From Methylomonas sp. (lineage in GTDB: Bacteria; Pseudomonadota; Gammaproteobacteria; Methylococcales; Methylomonadaceae): DNA of 32,346 bases. The DNA is taken from contig PERU01000039.1 of the NCBI GenBank assembly GCA_002928965.1, positions 1 to 32,346 on the forward strand, given 5' to 3'. The notes under the pieces are model-generated. The model did no database searches, was not told where the DNA came from, and saw nothing but the letters and a program-made list of their open reading frames with translations. The stretch's first letter is position 1, and each line of letters starts with the position of its first letter. The position numbers and the translations under genes are program-made. Shown here in pieces: positions 18,193-26,289 of the stretch.

Positions 18193-19539
18193 ATGAACTC
18201 CGATTCAGAGGCTATGGCTAAAGCCTGTTTAGCCTGTCCGAAATACCGTGATCCTGAAGAAGCTGACCTTATTTTAACCCCCAATCATAAACTTCGTGTT
18301 TTGGGTGGTATTTTGGTGTCAATTATGGTGAATTTGATATTTGCCTACACCTTTGTGCCATGGTGGCAAGATACCTTTGTACACCCTTATAAATTAGAGC
18401 CACACTTTGAAGTATTAGTGGAAACTTTGTGGACCACCACCTTGTTTGTGCCACTATTGCTGCTTTGTATATGGCCTTTTTTTCGAGAAGAACTCAACGC
18501 CCTCCGCGGCATGATTAAGTCAAGAAACTGCCGAATTACTGCCAAAAAAGCCAAACAAAGAGCTGTTGCCGAGGAAATTCAGCACGCATCACCTTACCTT
18601 AATCTGATGTGCCAGCAGTTGGAAGGCGCTTTGAAGGATACAGAGTCTGGCGTACTCGCCGTAATAGAATGCCTTAATAAAGTGCATAATGTTTCCAGCA
18701 GTCAGGTGGAACGTATCACTGAATCCATGAATAACGGCATGATGCTGACAGAAATCATTCGTGAGCAATCTAGTCACAACAAGGATGTGGTAAATATTTT
18801 AGGCGGTCATGTCGAAGACCAGATGGATGAACTGAGTCGCAATCTTGACCGGGTGCAGAGCCTGGCTGAACAGGTTGTGGAATTGTCACCCTTGGTGGGG
18901 GTGATTTCCGAAATTGCCAAACAAACCAATTTATTGGCACTTAATGCTGCAATCGAAGCCGCCAGAGCGGGTGAAGCAGGTCGAGGTTTTGCCGTGGTCG
19001 CTGACGAAGTCCGCAAGCTATCCACCCAAACAGCCAGTGCGGCCGCCAACATTGAACTCAAAATCCGAATGGCCACCCAGGGCGCTGAAGCGGAACTCGC
19101 TGCAGCCAAGGAAGCTCTGAATAACCACACGTCCAATTCCAACTTAATAAAAATCATTGATGACCTGGAGACCGTTGAGAGTCGTTTTAATCAAGGCAGT
19201 ACGATGTTGCTGGATATGATTTTTGCAGTGGATGCAGGCAACAAAGAAGTCATTAACCGTTTGTCTGAAGCACTGGGCTTTCTGCAGTTTCAGGATGTAT
19301 TAAGACAACGTGTTGAGCAAGTTGAAACAGCCATCAAAGAGCTGGATGAACACTTTCTGGCGGTTGCTAACCGCCTCCCGGATCCCGAGTGGGATGGTAA
19401 TGTAACTCCTACGTTGAAGCAGCGTATGGAAGGCCACCTGGATCGTTATGTGATGACCAGTCAACGCGATACCCATAGAGCAGTAACCGGCTCAGTTACT
19501 TCCAACGATGATAATAGGCCTCAAATTGAGTTGTTTTAA
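18193..19539 (+). CDS. Short membrane MCP-like protein with N-terminal CxxC and CheZ-like C-terminal motif
   Basis: This 448-aa protein follows GGAGG at ideal spacing. The N-terminus has Cys12-x-x-Cys15 ([11 protein letters not shown]). Two membrane helices (about 34-55 and 79-97) leave a loop of only about 23 residues, so there is no periplasmic sensor domain. A cytoplasmic helical region leads to a full MCP tip near 240-270 ([35 protein letters not shown]). Downstream at 363-376 comes [14 protein letters not shown]: Asp368 and Gln372 have the D-x3-Q spacing of the CheZ active helix (FQDLTGQ). No canonical methylation-site pattern is seen and the C-terminal pentapeptide is absent. It may be a receptor-like scaffold with phosphatase activity rather than a ligand receptor. 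Confidence 0.85.
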   Translation: MNSDSEAMAKACLACPKYRDPEEADLILTPNHKLRVLGGILVSIMVNLIFAYTFVPWWQDTFVHPYKLEPHFEVLVETLWTTTLFVPLLLLCIWPFFREELNALRGMIKSRNCRITAKKAKQRAVAEEIQHASPYLNLMCQQLEGALKDTESGVLAVIECLNKVHNVSSSQVERITESMNNGMMLTEIIREQSSHNKDVVNILGGHVEDQMDELSRNLDRVQSLAEQVVELSPLVGVISEIAKQTNLLALNAAIEAARAGEAGRGFAVVADEVRKLSTQTASAAANIELKIRMATQGAEAELAAAKEALNNHTSNSNLIKIIDDLETVESRFNQGSTMLLDMIFAVDAGNKEVINRLSEALGFLQFQDVLRQRVEQVETAIKELDEHFLAVANRLPDPEWDGNVTPTLKQRMEGHLDRYVMTSQRDTHRAVTGSVTSNDDNRPQIELF

Positions 19540-19545
19540 GTCGCC

Positions 19546-20322
19546 ATGTCTGCCATTACATTAGTTGTTACGAATCGTAAGGGTGGTTCCGGAAAAACTT
19601 CGACTGCTGTCAATGTTGCAGCTGAACTCGCGTTTCTCGGACAACGGGTATTACTAATCGATTTGGATACCCAGAGTCATTGTGCATTGGGATTGGGTGT
19701 AAAACTAACCAAAAGCACACCAACCATTCATGGTTTCTTTGCCGGAAAGCATGCCCTAACTCCTGCTATACAGTCTACTCAATGGGAGAATCTAAACTTA
19801 ATTCCTGCCGATCCATTGTTCGAGCATGGATCTGGAATTAAGGACGACTTTTTATTACGTACCGCTCTGACATCTGAAGGTATATTGGAACAATACGATA
19901 TTTTGATTCTCGATACCCCTCCCTCATTAGATACCTTGTTACTGAATGCGCTCTATTCTGCAGACCGAGTCCTAGTACCGTTTTTACCGCATTTTCTAGC
20001 GGGAGAAGGCGTCCGTCAGCTGGCCAGAGTATTGTTTCGGGTGGGCAGCAATCGCGCCAATGAGGGCGTACGCATGCTGGTTGGCTATGTGCCGATCATG
20101 ATAGACAAGCGTATTGGGCAACATAAACAAGTCTCTGGCAATGTATCCAGTCAGTTTGGCGCGACACGGATGTTACCTGGCGTTCGCAATGATATTCGAG
20201 TAGCAGAATCCTTCGCCGTTGGTATGCCAGTACGTTACTACGCACCCAAAACCCGTGCGACCTTAGATTACCGAAGCTTGACTCTGTCCCTTCGACATTT
20301 ACTGGATGGCACGGACAAATAG
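19546..20322 (+). CDS. ParA/MinD-type ATPase of the chemosensory operon
   Basis: This 258-aa deviant-Walker ATPase has P-loop NRKGGSGKTST at 10-20, signature Lys in KGG, and the Walker A' region LLIDLDTQSHCALGLG; DTPPSLDTLLLNAL is the Walker B/switch region. It is not next to parB or a partition site but closes the che operon, 6 bp after the MCP-like gene. ParA homologues in this setting (ParC in Vibrio, PpfA in Rhodobacter sphaeroides) position or segregate chemoreceptor clusters. Given the cytoplasmic double receptor at the start of the operon, a PpfA-like role is a reasonable inference. No dedicated ParP-type partner was recognised, but the triple CheW could serve. Confidence 0.9.
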   Translation: MSAITLVVTNRKGGSGKTSTAVNVAAELAFLGQRVLLIDLDTQSHCALGLGVKLTKSTPTIHGFFAGKHALTPAIQSTQWENLNLIPADPLFEHGSGIKDDFLLRTALTSEGILEQYDILILDTPPSLDTLLLNALYSADRVLVPFLPHFLAGEGVRQLARVLFRVGSNRANEGVRMLVGYVPIMIDKRIGQHKQVSGNVSSQFGATRMLPGVRNDIRVAESFAVGMPVRYYAPKTRATLDYRSLTLSLRHLLDGTDK

Positions 20323-20743
20323 AGAATAGCTTTAAACAACCCGCTTCGTATGATTCTATTACTGCTTTGCCAAGACCGATAACCCGTATTGCGGATCAAA
20401 ACACCGTCGTTGTCACCGAGAATGTTTACAACGCGCAAGATAGACCGGCCTTACTTGGTTCGTCCTGAGTTTATAGTGGGTGCCCATGGGTTATCCATGC
20501 GCTGGTTGCGATCTCATCAAGTCCAGTTCAAGCAACTTAAAGCAATCGGGCTGCCAGTCAACTTAGAAACCCAGGCGCAATTACTCCAGTTGTAAAACGC
20601 AGCCAGTGGTTTGGATATCCATCCAATGGCCGGCGACGCTATTGCGCAACATTAGCACTGACGTGAAGCATTCATGGCATGAACAGACAGAAATCGCCTA
20701 AAATTTTATTTTTATATTTCAATTATAGTTGTATAGTAATAAC
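20323..20743. other. 421-bp spacer between che and ars operons, possible decayed coding remnant
   Basis: Reading on in the parA frame past its TAG gives an open stretch to about 20468 that looks protein-like (ALPRPITRIADQNTVVVTEN) but has no ATG. A second frame, 20389-20595, reads on with an equally protein-like tail (RPEFIVGAHGLSMRWLRSHQ) and no RBS. The two could be one small gene broken by a frameshift, or chance. At 20671-20683 TTCATG-G-CATGAA is a perfect 13-bp palindrome that could be an operator. No clear terminator after parA was found. Confidence 0.35.
20701..20743 (+). promoter_or_regulatory. Probable arsR promoter/operator
   Basis: This is a very AT-rich stretch directly before arsR. 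TATAGT (about 20732-20737) is a possible -10 box, and the ATTATAGTTGTATAGTAAT segment is imperfectly symmetric, as expected for an ArsR-dimer site overlapping its own promoter. No Shine-Dalgarno sequence is seen, so the mRNA may be nearly leaderless. Assignment rests on position and composition. Confidence 0.4.
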
Positions 20744-21082
20744 ATGAATAAAGAACTTGCCACATCCCTCTTTGAATCTCTGTCTTCCGGCATTCGCCTG
20801 GATGTGTTCCGATTATTGGTCAAACACGCGCCGACCGGTCTGGTTGCTGGTGAAATTGCCAGCGAATTGACTTTGCCGCCGACCAATTTGTCCTTTCATC
20901 TGAAGGCGATGACACATGCCGGCCTAGTCAACGTCACTCAAGAAGGACGCTATTTACGTTACCGAGCCAATTTAACCGTCATGCAATCGTTGATCGATTA
21001 TCTGACGGCGGAGTGCTGCACGGGTCATCCCGAACTTTGTCTCGATGCCGGTGAGGTTTCGGCGTGTTGCAACAGCGACTAA
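20744..21082 (+). CDS. arsR: ArsR-family As(III)-responsive repressor
   Basis: This 112-aa winged-helix repressor should shut the ars operon until As(III) binds. The DNA-reading helix region is LPPTNLSFHLKAMTHAGLV and the wing VTQEGRYLRYRAN. A C-terminal cysteine group, Cys91-Cys92 and Cys99 (AECCTGHPELC), resembles the Acidithiobacillus ferrooxidans type, which uses C-terminal cysteines, rather than the E. coli type with cysteines in the DNA-binding helix; a further CC pair sits near the end. I start it at ATG 20744; an upstream in-frame TTG would add five residues and is less likely. It is the first gene of the arsenic operon and probably autoregulates. Confidence 0.93.
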   Translation: MNKELATSLFESLSSGIRLDVFRLLVKHAPTGLVAGEIASELTLPPTNLSFHLKAMTHAGLVNVTQEGRYLRYRANLTVMQSLIDYLTAECCTGHPELCLDAGEVSACCNSD

Positions 21083-21114
21083 TTTTTTCCATCCACAACT
21101 CAGCACTATTTACT

Positions 21115-21594
21115 ATGAATGTTTTATTTCTTTGTACCGGTAACTCTTGCCGTTCTTTGATGGGCGAGGCCACGTTCAACCATCTGGCGCCCGAAGGCTG
21201 GCACGCCATCAGTGCCGGCAGCAAGCCCATTGGTCGGTTAAACAGCGGGGCCGTGGCTTTGCTGCAAGAAAAAGGGATCTCCATCGAAGGCTATTACAGC
21301 AAATCCTGGAACGATTTACCGGTGACGCCGGACATCGTCATCAGCGTTTGCGGCAACGCCGCCAACGAAACCTGTCCAGCCTATCTCGGTCCGGTCATGC
21401 GCGCTCATTGGGGCGTCGAAGACCCTGCGCACGCGGAAGGCACGGAAGCTGAAATCAAAGCGGCTTTCGAAACTGCGTTCAGCATTTTGCGTCACCGCAT
21501 CGAAACCTTTCTGGCCTTGCCGCTGGACGAATTAAAGAACGATTCAACGCGCCTGAAAGCTGAACTGGATCGTATCGGCACGTTAATGCCTTAA
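21115..21594 (+). CDS. arsC: Arsenate reductase, low-molecular-weight phosphatase family (first copy)
   Basis: This 159-aa enzyme reduces arsenate to arsenite for export. The N-terminal P-loop FLCTGNSCRS gives the C-x5-R motif (Cys7 to Arg13). Further cysteines in ISVCGNAANETCP match the relay cysteines of thioredoxin-type ArsC, and WGVEDPAHAEGTE supplies the general-acid Asp-Pro. ATG 21115 is chosen because it starts right at the beta-strand before the P-loop; the upstream in-frame start at 21064 overlaps arsR and adds unrelated residues. It sits 32 bp after arsR. A second, different arsC lies after arsA. Confidence 0.92.
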   Translation: MNVLFLCTGNSCRSLMGEATFNHLAPEGWHAISAGSKPIGRLNSGAVALLQEKGISIEGYYSKSWNDLPVTPDIVISVCGNAANETCPAYLGPVMRAHWGVEDPAHAEGTEAEIKAAFETAFSILRHRIETFLALPLDELKNDSTRLKAELDRIGTLMP

Positions 21595-21610
21595 TTATTG
21601 GGAGTATGTC

Positions 21611-21967
21611 ATGAGCACTATTCAAATTTTCGATCCCGCCTTGTGCTGTAGCACCGGTGTCTGCGTCGTGGATGTTGACCAACAATTGGTGGATTTTTCT
21701 GCTGACGTGGATTGGGCCAAGCAAAATGGTGCACAAATCGAGCGTTTCAACTTGGCGCAAGAGCCGATGGTGTTTGCGGAAAACCCGGTCGTCAAAGGCT
21801 TTTTGGAACGTTCCGGCGCGGAAGCCTTACCGTTGATTCTGGTCGATGGCGAAGTGGCTCTGGCCGGTCGCTATCCCAATCGCAATGAACTGACACGCTG
21901 GGCTGCTATCAATGTAATCGAAGAGAAGGACGCGTCCAGCTGTTGCAGCGGCAGTAAATGCTGCTAA
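21611..21967 (+). CDS. arsD: ArsD arsenic metallochaperone
   Basis: This 118-aa thioredoxin-fold chaperone passes As(III) to the ArsA ATPase. The essential cysteines are at the canonical positions Cys12, Cys13 and Cys18 (FDPALCCSTGVC), and two further vicinal pairs close the protein (SSCCSGSKCC), as in the full-length plasmid-type ArsD. A good GGGAG ribosome binding site precedes ATG 21611. It lies directly upstream of arsA, its partner, with a 125-bp spacer that contains a cloverleaf-like repeat. Confidence 0.95.
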   Translation: MSTIQIFDPALCCSTGVCVVDVDQQLVDFSADVDWAKQNGAQIERFNLAQEPMVFAENPVVKGFLERSGAEALPLILVDGEVALAGRYPNRNELTRWAAINVIEEKDASSCCSGSKCC

Positions 21968-22002
21968 GGAATACAAATAATATAACTTGTGCAAGCGCTC
22001 AG

Positions 22003-22049
22003 TGTAGGTGCGGATTTATCCGCACAATGCGAATGAATTCGCACCTACA
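22003..22049. repeat. Cloverleaf-like palindromic repeat (REP-type) between arsD and arsA
   Basis: Outer arms TGTAGGTGCG and CGCACCTACA form a perfect 10-bp inverted repeat. Inside are two perfect small hairpins, GCGGAT-TT-ATCCGC (22010-22023) and GCGAAT-GA-ATTCGC (22029-22042). The whole could fold as a three-way junction. Such GTAGGTGCG-type elements occur as dispersed repeats in proteobacteria (recalled, not searched). Confidence 0.85.
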
Positions 22050-22092
22050 TCTGACGAACTTGTTTCACGCGTGTTCCTAAAGGACTCAGCTC

Positions 22093-23850
22093 ATGAAATT
22101 CCTCGATCAGCCACCACGCTTTTTGTTCTTTACCGGCAAAGGCGGTGTCGGCAAGACTTCGATCGCCTGCGCCACAGCCATTCGCTTGGCCGATGCCGGT
22201 CGCAAAGTGCTATTGGTCAGCACCGACCCGGCCTCCAACGTCGGCCAGGTGTTCGGCATCAGCATCGGCAACCGGATCACTGAAATAGCTACGGTACTGG
22301 GTTTGGCCGCTTTGGAGATCGACCCGCAAGCTGCCGCTCAGGCCTATCGCGATCGCATCGTCGGCCCGGTGCGCGGCTTGTTGCCGGAAACGGTCGTCAA
22401 AGGTATCGAAGAACAGCTTTCCGGCGCTTGCACAACCGAAATAGCGGCCTTCGACGAATTTACCGCACTGTTAACCGATAGCGCGCTGACGGCGGACTAC
22501 GATCATATCGTATTCGATACCGCGCCGACTGGCCACACCATTCGCTTGCTGCAGCTGCCCGGTGCCTGGAGCGGTTTTCTTGAAGCCGGCAAGGGCGATG
22601 CGTCCTGCCTGGGGCCTTTAGCAGGCCTTGAAAAACAGCGTGAACACTACAAAGCCGCTGTCGACGCTTTGGCTGACCCTCAACGCACCCGGTTAATTTT
22701 AGTCGCCCGCGCCCAGCAAGCTACCTTACGCGAAGTAGCCCGCACCCATGAAGAACTGGCGACGATTGGTTTAACGCAACAATATCTGGTCATCAACGGC
22801 ATCCTGCCAGACAGTGAAACCGAGACCGATCCTTTGGCCTTAGCCATTCATAAGCGCGAACAAGCCGCACTGCAGGCTATTCCTGCCGTTTTACAAACAT
22901 TGCCGCGTGATCTGGTCATGCTCAAGCCTTTCAATATGGTCGGCCTTACCGCACTGCAGCATTTATTCGACGACACAGCCCCGACCAATACAGTTGCCGT
23001 CGATTCGCCACTGGAACTCAATGAACCCAACCTATCCGACTTGGTCGACGAGATTGCCAAAGACGAACAGGGTTTGATTATGCTGATGGGTAAAGGTGGC
23101 GTCGGTAAAACCACCCTGGCCGCGGCTATCGCTGTGGAACTGGCTCACAGAGGCCTGCCGGTTCATCTCACCACATCGGACCCGGCCGCTCATTTGAGCG
23201 AAACCTTGAATGGCGCCCTGGACAATTTGACCGTCAGCCGCATTGATCCGCACCAGGAAACCGAACGATATCGCCAACAGGTGCTAGAGACAAAAGGTGC
23301 CAAGCTGGATGACAAAGGCCGTGCCTTATTGGAAGAAGACTTGCGTTCCCCTTGCACCGAAGAAATAGCGGTATTCCAGGCCTTTTCCGCCATCATCCGT
23401 GAAGCAGGCAGCAAGTTCGTGGTGATGGACACCGCACCCACCGGTCATACCCTGCTGCTACTGGATGCCACTGGTGCCTATCACCGGGAAATCAGCAGGC
23501 AGATGGATACGACCGGCCTGCACTACAGCACCCCGTTGATGCAGCTGCAAGACCCGAAACACACCAAAGTGCTGATCGTGACCCTGGCAGAAACCACGCC
23601 GGTACTGGAAGCTGCAAACCTCCAAGCCGATCTTAAACGCGCTGGCATCGAAGCCTGGGCTTGGATCGTCAATTCCAGCGTGGCGGCAAGTCGAACCCGT
23701 TCGCCCTTGTTGCGGCAGCGGGCCGCCAATGAACTGCGGGAAATCAAAGCTGTCGCCCGTCAGCATGCCCAGCGTTATGCCGTAGCACCCTTGCTACAAC
23801 TAGAGCCGATAGGCGTTGAGCGCTTGCGGGCTCTGGTCAGTCATCAGTAG
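22093..23850 (+). CDS. arsA: ArsA arsenite-stimulated ATPase
   Basis: This 585-aa protein has two homologous ATPase halves that energise As(III) export. The P-loops are FTGKGGVGKTS (about 13-23) and MGKGGVGKTT (about 332-341); the DTAPTGHT signal-transduction motif is present in both halves. All three As(III)-binding cysteines of the E. coli enzyme are kept, in LSGACTTEIAAFDEF, DASCLGPLAGLEK and RSPCTEEIAVFQAF. AAAGGA precedes the ATG. It belongs with arsD just upstream and with Acr3 as the membrane channel; ArsA working with Acr3 rather than ArsB is known in several bacteria. Confidence 0.96.
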   Translation: MKFLDQPPRFLFFTGKGGVGKTSIACATAIRLADAGRKVLLVSTDPASNVGQVFGISIGNRITEIATVLGLAALEIDPQAAAQAYRDRIVGPVRGLLPETVVKGIEEQLSGACTTEIAAFDEFTALLTDSALTADYDHIVFDTAPTGHTIRLLQLPGAWSGFLEAGKGDASCLGPLAGLEKQREHYKAAVDALADPQRTRLILVARAQQATLREVARTHEELATIGLTQQYLVINGILPDSETETDPLALAIHKREQAALQAIPAVLQTLPRDLVMLKPFNMVGLTALQHLFDDTAPTNTVAVDSPLELNEPNLSDLVDEIAKDEQGLIMLMGKGGVGKTTLAAAIAVELAHRGLPVHLTTSDPAAHLSETLNGALDNLTVSRIDPHQETERYRQQVLETKGAKLDDKGRALLEEDLRSPCTEEIAVFQAFSAIIREAGSKFVVMDTAPTGHTLLLLDATGAYHREISRQMDTTGLHYSTPLMQLQDPKHTKVLIVTLAETTPVLEAANLQADLKRAGIEAWAWIVNSSVAASRTRSPLLRQRAANELREIKAVARQHAQRYAVAPLLQLEPIGVERLRALVSHQ

Positions 23851-23869
23851 ATTAAATTCGAGCAGTGAG

Positions 23870-24418
23870 ATGATGAACAAAACCTATCCGGTTTTATTTA
23901 TCTGCAGCGGTAATTCGGCGCGCAGTATCATGGCTGAAGCGATACTGAACCAAATCGGCAACGACCGCTTTGTCGCCTACAGCGCCGGCAGTCATCCCGC
24001 CGGAAAAGTGCACCCCATGGCACTCCAGCTATTGCAAGGCCTCTATCACGATACAACGTCACTGAGAAGTAAGTCGTGGGATGAATTCACCGGCACGGAT
24101 GCGCCGCGTTTCGATTTTGTATTTACCGTCTGCGACAAAGCGGCAGGCGAACCCTGCCCAGTCTGGCCCGGCCAGCCGATGCGCGCGCATTGGGGTGTGG
24201 CAGATCCTGCACTGCTGTATGCCGACCAAGAGCGGGTCCAAAAACTGTTTTTTGATACCTATTTGTCGCTGAAACGGCGTATCGAGCTGTTCTGCAACCT
24301 GCCGGTGGATAAACTGGATGCCATCACCCTGAAACACCGACTAGACACTATCGGTCAGACTCAAATGAGGCCGATGCCTTATCACTATAATTTCGACTCC
24401 GAGGAAGCCACATCGTGA
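23870..24418 (+). CDS. arsC: Arsenate reductase-like, low-molecular-weight phosphatase family (second copy)
   Basis: This 182-aa protein has P-loop FICSGNSARS (C-x5-R, Cys12 to Arg18), TVCDKAAGEPCP and WGVADPALLYADQE. Compared with the first ArsC, the second cysteine of the P-loop is Ala (NSARS against NSCRS), which is common in this branch. Start choice lies between the adjacent ATGs 23870 and 23873, both after GTGAG; the longer in-frame opening at 23816 overlaps arsA. Its stop overlaps the GTG of the next gene. The two copies are divergent, not a recent duplication, and may use different thiol partners. Confidence 0.88.
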   Translation: MMNKTYPVLFICSGNSARSIMAEAILNQIGNDRFVAYSAGSHPAGKVHPMALQLLQGLYHDTTSLRSKSWDEFTGTDAPRFDFVFTVCDKAAGEPCPVWPGQPMRAHWGVADPALLYADQERVQKLFFDTYLSLKRRIELFCNLPVDKLDAITLKHRLDTIGQTQMRPMPYHYNFDSEEATS

Positions 24419-24858
24419 AACGCCTGCATATTCACATTGCTGTCGACGATCTTGAAAAAAACATTCATTTTTACAGCGCCTTGTTTAAAAGCCAACCTAC
24501 GGTGTTGGAATACGATTACGCTAAATGGCAACTTGACGACCCGCGCATGAATTTCGCCATTTCCAATCGTGGGCGCACGCCTGGATTGGATCATCTGGGG
24601 ATTCAAGTAGACTCCGCTGCAGAGTTGGATGCTGTGCAACAAGGTTTGGCCGATGCTGCTTTACCCATTGCCGCGCAAAAGCAGGCTGCCTGCTGTTATG
24701 CCCAGTCCGACAAATACTGGAGCGTCGACCCGCAGGGTATTCCTTGGGAGGCTTTCCATTCCCTGAGCTCGATACCGATGTTCGGCGATGATCAGGTGAT
24801 GGAACTGGAGCAGGTTTCGGCTTGCTGCAAACCGTCGGCTACCGGCAATGCACGCTAA
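24415..24858 (+). CDS. arsI: ArsI/CadI-family dioxygenase, probable C-As lyase
   Basis: This 147-aa vicinal-oxygen-chelate protein starts at GTG 24415, overlapping the previous stop (GTGA). In known ArsI, Fe(II) is held by two His and one Glu and a vicinal cysteine pair binds the trivalent organoarsenical. Here His5 or His7 (LHIHIAVDD), His60 (GLDHLGIQVD), Glu112 (PWEAFHS) and Cys93-Cys94 (AACCYAQSDKYW) fall at the matching places. It should break the carbon-arsenic bond of methyl- or aryl-As(III), giving As(III) for Acr3 to export. The CadI name is used for close relatives, so the substrate needs testing. A further CC pair sits near the C-terminus. Confidence 0.85.
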   Translation: MKRLHIHIAVDDLEKNIHFYSALFKSQPTVLEYDYAKWQLDDPRMNFAISNRGRTPGLDHLGIQVDSAAELDAVQQGLADAALPIAAQKQAACCYAQSDKYWSVDPQGIPWEAFHSLSSIPMFGDDQVMELEQVSACCKPSATGNAR

Positions 24859-24895
24859 GCGAGTGCAGCGACCCGAAACATAAAACACAATCGTT

Positions 24896-24953
24896 TGGGA
24901 GCGACGCCGCCGTCGGAATGATTACCCCTAAGGGCAAAAAGGCGAGGCTCCCA
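24896..24953. repeat. Second cloverleaf-like palindromic repeat, between arsI and acr3
   Basis: Outer arms TGGGAGC (24896-24902) and GCTCCCA (24947-24953) are a perfect inverted repeat. Inside are GACG-CCGC-CGTC (24903-24914) and CCC-CTAA-GGG (near 24926-24935), giving the same outer-stem-plus-two-hairpins plan as the arsD-arsA element but with unrelated sequence. Confidence 0.75.
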
Positions 24954-24993
24954 TCTTAATTTTAAGAATAAATAAAGCAATGAGGCCAACAGC

Positions 24994-26166
24994 ATGACAG
25001 CCAAACAACACGACATGGGCATTTTCGAACGCTACCTGACCCTCTGGGTAGGCTTGTGTATCGCCGGCGGCATTCTGCTGGGGGCTTATGCGCCGGATTT
25101 TGCCAAGACGCTGGATAGCATGAGTATCAATGTCAACGGTGCGCCGGTCGTCTCCATCCCAATCGCCATCTGCTTGTTTTTAATGATGTATCCCATCATG
25201 GTCAAGATCGATTTTGCCGAAGTGGTCAAGGCCGGCAAAAGCATCAAACCGGTCAGCCTGACATTGATCGTTAATTGGGCCATCAAACCGTTCACGATGT
25301 ACGGCATCGCCTATTTATTCTTGGGCGTGTTGTTTCAATCGTTGCTGGGCGCCGACGCAGTAGACTTGGTGAAGATGCCCTTCGGTCTGGACTTGCCGGT
25401 CGGCAGTGAATACGGGGCTGGTACGGTTATTTTTCAAGACGGCGTCAAAATGCTGCAAGTACCGTTATGGCGCAGTTATCTGGCCGGCTGTATTTTACTA
25501 GGGGTTGCCCCGTGTACCGCGATGGTGCTGGTGTGGGGGTATCTGGCCAAGGGCAATGCCGGCCATACTCTGGTAATGGTGGCGATCAATTCATTGGCGA
25601 TGCTGTTTTTGTATGGCCTGATCGGCGGCTTTTTGTTGGGTGTAGGCCAGTTGCCGGTGCCCTGGGAAGCCTTGCTGTTGTCCATCGGCATCTACGTCGC
25701 TTTGCCATTGGTCGCTGGATTTTATTCGCGGCAATGGATTATTGCTCATAAAGGCCTGGATTGGTTCGAGCAAAAATTCCTGCATGTATTGACCCCGATC
25801 ACCATCATCGCCTTACTGTTGACGCTGGTGCTGCTGTTCTCCTTTAAAGGCGAAGTCATCACCGCCAATCCGCTGACGATAGTGTGGATTGCTATTCCCT
25901 TGGCGATACAAACCATCCTGATTTTCGCCATCACCTATTTGGCTGCCAAACTGTGGGGCTTTTCTTACGAAAACGCTGCGCCATCCGCCATGATAGGTGC
26001 ATCCAATCATTTCGAAGTCGCCATCGCCACGGCCGTGATGTTGTTCGGCCTGTCGTCCGGCGCTGCGCTGGCTACCGTGGTTGGGGTACTGATCGAAGTG
26101 CCGTTGATGCTGGCGCTGGTCGGTTTTTGCAAACGCACGCAACACTGGTTTAGTGAAGAGCGTTGA
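24994..26166 (+). CDS. acr3: Acr3-family arsenite efflux permease
   Basis: This 390-aa inner-membrane carrier of the ACR3 family has about ten hydrophobic helices along its whole length. Family hallmarks include [19 protein letters not shown] at the N-terminus, the [19 protein letters not shown] segment with the essential cysteine, and [16 protein letters not shown] near the C-terminus. GAGG precedes the ATG. It is the last gene of the ars operon and should export the arsenite made by the two ArsC proteins and ArsI, perhaps energised by ArsA. The 135-bp spacer before it holds the second palindromic repeat. Confidence 0.95.
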   Translation: MTAKQHDMGIFERYLTLWVGLCIAGGILLGAYAPDFAKTLDSMSINVNGAPVVSIPIAICLFLMMYPIMVKIDFAEVVKAGKSIKPVSLTLIVNWAIKPFTMYGIAYLFLGVLFQSLLGADAVDLVKMPFGLDLPVGSEYGAGTVIFQDGVKMLQVPLWRSYLAGCILLGVAPCTAMVLVWGYLAKGNAGHTLVMVAINSLAMLFLYGLIGGFLLGVGQLPVPWEALLLSIGIYVALPLVAGFYSRQWIIAHKGLDWFEQKFLHVLTPITIIALLLTLVLLFSFKGEVITANPLTIVWIAIPLAIQTILIFAITYLAAKLWGFSYENAAPSAMIGASNHFEVAIATAVMLFGLSSGAALATVVGVLIEVPLMLALVGFCKRTQHWFSEER

Positions 26167-26289
26167 TGACTTTACATCAGCCGGCCAATATAGCCGCAAT
26201 CACTTTTTAGGTCCCTGTCGATCATTTTGCCTATCGTCAGTCGTTCAGTAAAACATCGAATGTCACTATTTAAACAACCACTTTTGTTT

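Noticed and set aside
22003-22049. CRISPR repeat or riboswitch reading of the palindromic elements
   Set aside because: There is no array with spacers, and the nested short hairpins fit dispersed REP-type repeats better.
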